DNA from: Mytilisepta virgata
Lineage: Eukaryota; Mollusca; Bivalvia; Mytilida; Mytilidae
Assembly: GCA_028015205.1 (NCBI GenBank)
Contig: JAPWFG010000022.1
Span: forward strand, 2,852,001-2,916,000
DNA: 64,000 nucleotides
Direction of reading: 5' to 3'
A program made the position numbers and the translations under genes. The notes below the pieces were generated by a model, which did no database searches, was not told where the DNA came from, and saw nothing but the letters and a program-made list of their open reading frames with translations. Each line of letters opens with the position of its first letter. Within the stretch, counting starts at the first letter, position 1. Positions 57,105-64,000 of this stretch are shown here, in pieces.

Positions 57105-58002
57105 GGGGGCTCCGCAAAGCGTAGCAGGATACGACCGAAAAAGGTGTACATTTGGGCAAGTGTTGAAACAAAAGTAAGTGTTGATTTCATAAGGTGCTTG
57201 ACCCAAAGTGAGTGTGGACTTAATAAGTTGCTGGACACAGTTATTTGTTGGACTCAAATATTTAAATCTGACGAAAAATATCAAATATACGTTTTTATCA
57301 GAATTTGTGGTTTTGGCCCTTTGACCCCTTATAGCACGAAAACGGTAAGAGCTATCCGAAATCTGTTGACATATTACTGAAAGCTTATGTCAAGAGGAAT
57401 CCAGACAAAAAAATCCAATAAAAATCTGATGAAAAATAAAAATTTCACATGTATAGCAAATTTACGATTTTGGCCCTTTTTGGCCCCTAATATCTCGCTT
57501 CGTGAACCAGTTATCAAAAATCTGACTGATATGTCTTCAGCTTATTTTTCATAAGGAGTCTATTAAAAAAAATTGCATCGAAATCGGACAAGAAATAAAA
57601 AAATTAAAAATTTTGAGATTTGCCCCCTTTTCGGCCCCGTCTAGCTCGTAAACGGTAAATGCGAGGTCAAATCCGTTGACATACTGCTGATGCGTAATTT
57701 TATTAGCAACAAAATGAAAAAAACGACATCAAAATCTGATGAATAATAAACATTCTATAGCTACATATGCGAAAATACCCCAAATTGCCCATTTTTTTGG
57801 CCCCTTATTCTAAAACGGGAGGGGCCACAATTACCTCATTTTTTAAACAGCCTCTTTTTATGGCAGGGAACATTGTGCTAAAATTTCATGATGATCCCTC
57901 TACCAGAACAAAAGTTATTCAATGAAAACGAGTGTACACGGACGACGACGACGACTGCGCCATACCATAATACGACCGAAATTTTTTTTCGGTCGTATAA
58001 AA
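57105..58002 (-). repeat. Foldback-family repeat, third copy
   Basis: Opposite orientation to the copies at 43,115 and 49,600. Ends at the right with 'cgacgactgcgccatacc' and the hairpin 'cgaccgaaattttttttcgg'. No gene. Confidence 0.8.
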
Positions 58003-58202
58003 ATTTGGATGTCTGATATTTTTTCGTGCTTAGATAACAAAAATTTAGAAAGATTTAGAAAACAAGGGCAATAACTCCATTTTCAAAATATAACTTGAAA
58101 AGTGACAATTTGCATAACATTGATATTTCTAAAGACAATAACTCTCATAACAAATGCCCGATTGATCTGAAATTTTGCACAGTGATAGATGTTTAAATTA
58201 AA

Positions 58203-59385
58203 GATTGTTGTTGCCTACAAAAACGATGTCTCCCTCCGTTCCCATAAATTTTCTGAGTCCAAAGGGCCATAACTCCCACAAAATTTGGCGGGTCAAAAAT
58301 TCCTGGTAATATGCACATCTACATATGTTGTACCTTGTACAGTAGTCCCTCTTATGTAAGGCCACTCCCATGGAAGGCCACCTGCTTCATAAGGCCACAT
58401 TTCCTTTGCATTAACTTTTTTATGTGCAAAATGACCTCATATAGAAGGCCACCTCTTCAACCCAACCAAAGGCCACCCTTTCCTTGTCAAAATGTCAAGT
58501 TTCCCTCTTATGAAAGGCCAAGTCTTTATGTCAATACAGGTAATTTGGTTAATTGGCTTGGGTAATTATGTGTTGATTGGCACAGGTGTTAATGATTGAC
58601 ACAACAGTTTTTAACATATTGGGTAAAACCAATCAACTATTTGAAAAGATCATTAATATAAATGAAGTCATATTTTGACAATTTCAGTGTGATATAATTT
58701 AAAATTCATTAAAGATATTTTGTCCAAATTGTATCAATATAAAAAATATTTTTTATTGTTTTATGCAGGGACCATATATACTGTTATTATATATAGTCCT
58801 TGTTCTATGTAATAATGTAAAATATATAAAAATGAAATCATTGTTTTTTTTAAACATCTTTTAACTCTGAAGTAACTCAGGAAATAATTATTTATTCATG
58901 TTATTAATGTTTTATTGAAAGTGATTGACACAAATAAACATATAAAGATATGAAAGATGCTAAAGAAAATATCATGTTTATACTGAACATTTGTATAATG
59001 TATATTGGAAAGAATTGTATATGCTAAGAGTGCTATCCTATCCTTTTGATTTATCATTAAAATATTTGAAAATGAAACTGAAGAAAATGTGCCATAATTA
59101 AATGTACAATCAGTATTCTGTATGAACTTCTAATTTATTAGTTATCGGACACCAATGGCCCAGTTTTTGGAAGGATCCTCTCATAAAAGGCCACCTCATT
59201 TGAAAGGCCAGTTTTCTGCTGCCATAGGGGTGGCCTCTCATAAGAGGGACTACTGTACATACCAAGTTTCGTTAAATTCTGTTCCGTAGTTACAGAGGAG
59301 TTGCGTTTACAAACTTTGTGACGGACAGACAGACAGAAACAACAAAAACAATATGTATCCACACCAAAGGGGGGGAGAGACATAT
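58203..59385 (-). repeat. Repeat interrupted by a 916-bp MITE
   Basis: The left part (58,203-58,337) and right part (59,258-59,385) together match the uninterrupted repeat at 46,080-46,395 in inverse orientation. The interruption is the MITE at 58,340-59,255. Confidence 0.78.
58340..59255. mobile_element. pogo/Tigger-type MITE with TA target duplication
   Basis: Starts CAGTAGTCCCTCTTATG and ends with its complement CATAAGAGGGACTACTG, flanked by TA on both sides (58,338-58,339 and 59,256-59,257). CAGT-starting ends and a TA target fit pogo-group elements. The interior repeats 'aaggccac' many times near both ends. No transposase frame. Confidence 0.88.
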
Positions 59386-59485
59386 ACATACTACATGTAT
59401 ATATGTTCGACAAGAAAGATTGTGGCATATACAAAGCACCTTTTTCCTTTTCAAAACATTTCAATTTTATTAAATAAACACATAC

Positions 59486-59599
59486 CCGATGATACACCTG
59501 GTGCAGGTGTGTTAGGTGTACTCAAAGACAGTGAAACAGATGATGAGGAACTTGAACTTGTGGTGGCTGTTTTACCCTGGCCATTCTGTGTTGTCTGAT
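59486..59599 (-). CDS. Candidate serine-rich exon, gene unknown
   Basis: On the minus strand, acceptor 'cttttgtttcag' and donor GTATGTG bound 114 nt, open in the frame with two leading and one trailing bases. It encodes QTTQNGQGKTATTS, a serine run and SLSTPNTPAPGVSS. Its low-complexity style is like exons of the gene at 3,042. In the transposase direction it does not splice in frame to the transposase ATG, so it belongs to another transcript or is untranslated. Confidence 0.4.
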
Positions 59600-59811
59600 C
59601 TGAAACAAAAGATGGGACAATTAATGCAAAGAATAACTACACGTTGGGAGGCATTACCACTTTTTTTTCAACCCAGTTTTATATTTGAATATTTCATCAA
59701 CAGCTTTATTGTGTGGGGTATAATTATTCATTATTTGGATAATTCACAATTCCTTAACTTTGAAAAAAGAAGGGAAACAGGGAATGTGTCAAAGAAATTC
59801 TAAAGGGAGAA

Positions 59812-61540
59812 TAAACAAGAGGCCCCTAGGGGCCTGAATCGCTCACGTGGGATCCAAATTGATACATCATAATAAGCAATTTTTTTCAAAAATGGCTTCC
59901 TACTGATTTTTTTCATAAAGTTGAAGTACTCATTAGTCTTTACCATAATATTAAGTTTCATCAAATTTGGTTCCGTAGTATTCCAGATACAAGCATTCAA
60001 ATGCGGTCGGAGGGCACCTCTTTTGAATGGCAACCATTTTGTAATGTCAGTCATTTTGAAAAAAAAAAAATAAAACAATAGAATTGTTGCAAATACTCAA
60101 TATAATATTTGTAAAGGTTGATTGCAATCTGACAAGTAGTGTAGCAGGAATTGACATTAGAAACAAGAGGCTCCCAGGAGCCTATATCACTCACCTGGTA
60201 TTCAATGACTAATTATATATACATGTATAATTAGCAACTAAGTTTTACAGATTAATCTCAAAATGCTTATCATTGCTGCTACTGATCTGACTACAATATT
60301 CAAAAATAGTCATTTCAACATCATTTAATGAGTTTGCACAAAACTTTGCACACAGGTAGCTCTCATCATGCTCATAAGTTTTACTTCCATGGAAAATTTT
60401 AATATCTCTCTTTGTTCTGAATTACAGAATTTACGAAAATGTCAAAAAAATCATCATTTCAAGAGCCGTAACTCCCACATTTTCACAAAAATTTGCACAC
60501 ACATATATCTCATCATGCTGATATTTTCTCATCCCCTGAAAAATTTTGATATCTCGCTTCGTTCTTGAGTTATTTACAAAAGTGTGCAAAAATCATCATT
60601 TCAGGGGCCGTAACTCCCACATCAGTTAATGAATTTTCCCTATCTGCAATAAGTTTCATTCTATGTGGCAAAAACATGACAAAATACATTTGTACCATTT
60701 TTGACCTTTAAAGGGCCATAACCCCTAGAAGGGGGTCATCTGACAACTTCGAGTAAAAGGAGAGAATTGTAGACCTTATAATTCTGAAGGGCTTAAGATG
60801 CTTCAGATTTTTTGTATCTATTATATTTTTTGAGTTATAGGCCAATATATGTGCAATTTTACCCTATGTTCTATTTTTAGTAACAGCGGCCATGTTTTTT
60901 GACGGATAAAATATCGAAACACAAGTTTGGTGCACAATACCCTAAGAATCAACCATACCAAGTTTCATTCAATTCTATTCAGTAGTTACAGAGGAGAAGA
61001 TTTTTTAAAAATTGTTAAAGGACGACAGAAAACAGACGCCAGACGACGACGGACGACAAGTGATTTTAATAGTTCACATGGTCCTTCGGTCCAGGTGAGC
61101 TAAAAAGTGCCAAATTTCATTAATTTTGCATCATTTTTCAAAATGGCCGTCAATCGCTTCCAACCGATTCTGATCTTTTTTCAATGAAATGTAATACTCG
61201 TTAGTATCTACCATCATACCAAGTTTCATAAAATTTGGTTCAGTAGTTTTCCAGAAACAAGTGTTCAAATGCAGTCGTAGGGTATCCCTTTTTGAACGGT
61301 GACGCATTTTTAAATGGCGGCCATTTTGAAAAATTTTAAACGCTAGATTTGTTAGCAATATCCTATGGGACAATTGTGTAAAGTTTGGTTGAAATGGGTC
61401 CAGTAGTTTAGGACAAGTTAACGATTGAAAAAAGTGTCGATTTTCGGTAATTTAGCATCATTTTTCAAAATGGCCGCCAATCGCTTCCAACCGATTTTGA
61501 TTTTTTCAGATTTTTTTTAGACAATTTTCAAAATGCAAGT
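59812..61540 (-). repeat. Nested hairpin-ended cassettes
   Basis: A cassette starting 'caagaggcccctaggggcct' at about 59,817 is interrupted by another running from 'caagaggctcccaggagcct' (60,165) to 'ccttcggtccaggtgagct' (61,100). The outer one resumes with 'tttttcaaaatggccg' units to about 61,510. A (GAC)n run near 61,040 marks the closing end of the inner one. Confidence 0.75.
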
Positions 61541-62309
61541 TACGCCCATCCCAGAAATGAGTTACGACCATCATGAATAATTTGCACATCTTAGTTACGA
61601 CCATCAAGTCTCGTTTTTTAAAAAGGCATTTGCAAGAAATACAGCCGTTCTATCGTTAAAAACGAACACACATTCTATGCCTAATTATGAAATCTTTATT
61701 TGTACATCGATAGTATAAGAGAAACGTGCATTAAAACGTAGAAAATGGCGAAAAAAGAATGTACCTGCTGACGGCGCCGCCATATTGAGATGGTCGTAAC
61801 TTAAGGTTACGACCATCAGCTTTCCGCCAGTGAAAACTGGGTGCACGGTGTCGTTTGAAATGAAAAAATATGTACAACTCATTACATGGTTTTTTTTTCG
61901 GTAAATGTCAGGTTGGTTTGGTTTTTTAAGTGTCGGACTGAAATGAAGGCCAACTCCGTGGTTAGCTTGATAGGATTCTATCCCAACCAAACTGAAAGGA
62001 TAATTCAAACCCCTTTTTTCTTGGATCTAGGTATGGCTGGCCCAAGACAGCATGTCCGTATCTTATATCCTAAAGTTGATTCCAAAACATTTTTGCCCCC
62101 TTCAGCTACCAATACATCGATCGTTCTTCCCCTTGATAGATTTGGCATATATTTCTAAAATAATGTATGTGAAACCTTGAAAAATTTCAATAGTCGCTTT
62201 TTGTTTAGAGAAGCAGCACTAGAAATAAACGCAAAATATGCCCGTTACGGTCATCCACTTTGCAAGTTACCATCATCTCATTTGTAGAAAATAAACCGTT
62301 ACGGGCATC
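61539..62309. promoter_or_regulatory. Cluster of eight GTTACGNCCATC-like motifs
   Basis: Motif starts: 61,539, 61,561, 61,594, 61,789 (inverse), 61,806, 62,244, 62,266 (gttaccatcatc) and 62,298. Three direct copies spaced 22 and 33 bp form the left group, and three spaced 22 and 32 bp the right group. In the middle an inverted pair forms a palindrome (gatggtcgtaac ttaag gttacgaccatc). The cluster lies inside the right inverted repeat of the giant element, upstream of the transposase. It could be a control region or part of another repeat. Function unknown. Confidence 0.5.
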
Positions 62310-62743
62310 TTACCGTTTATTTCAAACTTGAAAAACGGATAAGCCATACAACCTACATTCACTGATTAAGCATATAAATAATCTTTAGACTGTTCGTAAG
62401 TTAATTGATTAAAAAATCTCCCCCCCCCCCACCTCAAAATCAAATGGTCGTCCCCTTATGGGATAAGGGTGCTTTTTTGAGACAAATATACGATTAGGTA
62501 TTATATATATACTGGTAGCATATATATGATAAGATTTTTTTTTCTGGGGATACGTGGATAGTCGAGCCCCACATGGATAGAAACAAGTGCCTGTGGATAA
62601 GGGTGCTGTTTCAGACCCCCCCCCCCCATCGAGACTGCGCTAAGATCTGCAGATACCCTTTCGCCTCATCAAAAAGGGAGTCGCAACAAAATGATTACCC
62701 GATTTCTTACCGCTAATCACAACTATGGGAAATATAATTCTCT
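62310..62743. other. Subterminal DNA before the right inverted repeat
   Basis: Contains poly-C runs (62,420-62,429, 62,618-62,628), a (TA)n patch at about 62,500-62,530 and two 'ggataagggtgct' copies. No gene seen. Confidence 0.45.
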
Positions 62744-63342
62744 GACATCAGACACATGTGGTCATATGGAAGGCGCCATTAGTGTTTTCTAATCAACCAA
62801 TGAAAAAAGGCGTTATATCGATCATCGCTTCCCTCCAGGGGGCGTTCCGATGGAATGAAATATGAATGAAAAATCTTCCATATCAATATAAAAGCTTCCA
62901 TATTAATAAAAAATGCTTCCATTTCAATAACAAAATCTTAAATATCAATAAAAAAATCTTCCATATTAATAAAAAAATCCATCCATATTAATAAGAAAAT
63001 CTTACATATTAATAAAAAATTCTTCCATATTAATAAAAAAATCTTCCATATCAATAAAAATTCTTCCATATTAATAAGAAAATCTTACATATTAATAAAA
63101 AATTCTTCCATATTAATAAAAAAATCTTCCATATTAATAAAAAATCTTCCATATTAATAAAAAAATCTTCCATATTAATAAAAAAAACTTCCATATTAAT
63201 AGAATTTCTTTAATCTAAATGTTAAAAAGTTGCATCATAATAGAAAAATCTTACATTTTAATAAGAAATTGAATCCATTTTAATAGAAAATAAGGAATTT
63301 AAAGTTACTATGTATAAAATTTTGCAACACATTACTTGCCAT
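62744..63342 (-). repeat. Right terminal inverted repeat with subterminal array
   Basis: Inverse of 23,655-24,316. Inner block 'ggcgccattagtgttttcta ... cctccagggggcgttccgat', about 16 array units (typical 'ttccatattaataaaaaaat'), then the outer ~155 bp ending CTTGCCAT. The array has fewer units than the left one, which explains most of the length difference. Confidence 0.9.
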
Positions 63343-63350
63343 AAATCTCT
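63343..63350. repeat. Target-site duplication, right (AAATCTCT)
   Basis: Exact copy of 23,647-23,654, adjoining the right end of the giant transposon. Confidence 0.88.
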
Positions 63351-63415
63351 GTACTCACAAATTGTTTTTGATAAAGCTTGTTTAAAAAAATAAATTTATT
63401 GTTGTAATATTGCAG

Positions 63416-63496
63416 GTAGTCCTGGATCATACGTTGGAAGACGATACATCAATCTTCTTGAAAGAAACCAATCCAGTGTTCTTCTTTCCCACATGA
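63416..63496 (+). CDS. Candidate terminal host exon right of the giant element
   Basis: After the acceptor 'gttgtaatattgcag', the phase-0 frame reads VVLDHTLEDDTSIFLKETN and stops 27 codons on, at 63,496. It continues in phase from the candidate exon ending at 23,217. A phase-1 frame is also open to about 63,516, so the frame is not certain. An AATAAA lies at about 63,502. Family not recognised. Confidence 0.35.
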   Translation, partial: VVLDHTLEDDTSIFLKETNPVFFFPT

Positions 63497-63736
63497 AATT
63501 AATAAATGTGTGAACTCACAAATAGTTGCATATGGTATAATGCTATCCATTCGTGATTCCAGTGAGAAATATAAACCTGCTTCTCTTCGTAATATTATCT
63601 TCATGCACTTCAGAGAATCCAACTATTCAATATTTCAATTAGTATATAAATTTCGTAACCCAGATTCATCTGTTAAATTTTAACAACAACATCAATAATG
63701 ACTATATCAAAATTGATGAAAATGTAACATTGATTT

Positions 63737-64000
63737 ATTGAGTGTTGTTTAACACCGAGCTGGTGGTATTTCAGCCAATATCACGGCGAGAAAATGAAAC
63801 AAGAACTACTCAAAGACAAGCAATACACAAATTAAAAAGATATTTTGAGAAACGTTAGATCTGTCAGTCCTCACTTTACCACTCACAACAGGGCTTCAGA
63901 AAATTCATGGTATGAACAGTATAAAACAACTCAAATTGATACTGGGGGTTTATTTTGAGGGTGTATCAGCCAGATATAGATAGCCTATGTTTGAATGATG
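63737..64000 (-). mobile_element. 3' end of another non-LTR element, cut by window edge
   Basis: The segment 'gttgtttaacaccgagctgg ... gccaatatcacggcgagaa' resembles the 3' end of the LINE at 13,591-13,660 in the same orientation. A short 'attgatttattgag' precedes it in place of a clean (AATC)n tail. It continues past the window. Confidence 0.6.

Larger units (their letters stand above)
23655..63342. mobile_element. Giant DNA transposon (~39.7 kb) with long TIRs, transposase and TDP43N-HECT gene
   Basis: The segment starts ATGGCAAGTAATGTG and ends with its exact complement. The outer ~155 bp of both ends look identical on reading. Each terminal inverted repeat continues through an array of ~21-bp units to a GC-richer inner block ('gaacgccccctggagggaag'). 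An 8-bp direct repeat flanks the whole. Inside, a DDE transposase (minus, 55,360-56,895) and a multi-exon HECT ligase gene (plus, 28,268-48,642) face each other. Everything else recognisable is nested smaller repeats or introns. The intact large ORFs, identical ends and perfect duplication argue for a recent insertion. No DNA polymerase, capsid or tyrosine recombinase gene is seen, so this is not a Maverick/Polinton or Crypton. Assignment to the IS3EU group rests on the transposase. Confidence 0.87.

Noticed and set aside
61886..62158. Possible small gene (90 codons, plus strand, including an MAGPRQHVRILYP segment)
   Set aside because: No recognised domain, no splice support, and the minus strand is open over the same region. 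Left as unexplained.
23655..63342. Maverick/Polinton or integrated virus
   Set aside because: No polymerase B, packaging ATPase, protease or capsid frame was found, and inverted-repeat ends and 8-bp duplication differ from the 5-6-bp duplications of Mavericks.
23655..63342. Two independent MITEs flanking unrelated DNA
   Set aside because: Each end alone lacks its own second inverted repeat, and the 8-bp duplication occurs only outside the pair. Residual doubt is stated in the first finding.

Overview
The window looks like nuclear DNA of an AT-rich invertebrate, most probably a mollusc and perhaps a bivalve. Genes are split by GT-AG introns. Non-LTR elements with (AATC)n tails, MITEs and hairpin-ended cassettes carrying 160-180-bp tandem monomers fill most of the space. 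There is no prokaryotic gene organisation. The taxon is my inference, not something the sequence states.

Left part (1-23,654). A non-LTR retrotransposon copy enters from the left edge (ORF2 end plus 3' UTR). It is followed by an unrecognised spliced gene whose first visible exons are three tandemly duplicated units (3,042-7,021), repeat arrays, remnants of an AP-endonuclease domain and of a LINE C-terminus, a 491-bp LTR with an adjacent RNase H fragment, and a NADAR-domain exon (11,247-11,661). A nearly full-length second copy of the first retrotransposon then lies on the minus strand (13,591 to about 19,020, three frameshifts), followed by modular repeats upstream of its ORF1, a tRNA-derived SINE with perfect target duplications (20,368-20,720) and a ten-unit tandem array.

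Central part (23,655-63,342). This is the main discovery. About 39.7 kb is bounded by long terminal inverted repeats (about 660 and 600 bp; the outermost roughly 155 bp look identical) and flanked by a perfect 8-bp direct repeat, AAATCTCT. Each inverted repeat carries a subterminal array of roughly 21-bp units. The segment has two large intact coding units pointing towards each other. On the plus strand, a 12-exon gene (28,268-48,642, 799 codons when joined in consistent phase) links an N-terminal TDP-43-like oligomerisation domain to a C-terminal HECT ubiquitin-ligase domain with its catalytic cysteine. On the minus strand, a 511-aa DDE integrase-type transposase (55,360-56,895) resembles eukaryotic IS3-like (IS3EU) transposases. 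I read the whole as one giant, apparently young DNA transposon. Smaller elements are nested in it: a piggyBac-type MITE at TTAA, a pogo-type MITE at TA, SINE/LINE insertions and several tandem-array cassettes.

Right flank (63,351-64,000). A short candidate terminal exon begins 65 bp after the element. It is in phase with a candidate exon that ends 437 bp before the element, so the transposon probably sits in an ordinary intron of about 500 bp of a host gene. The 3' end of another retrotransposon closes the window.
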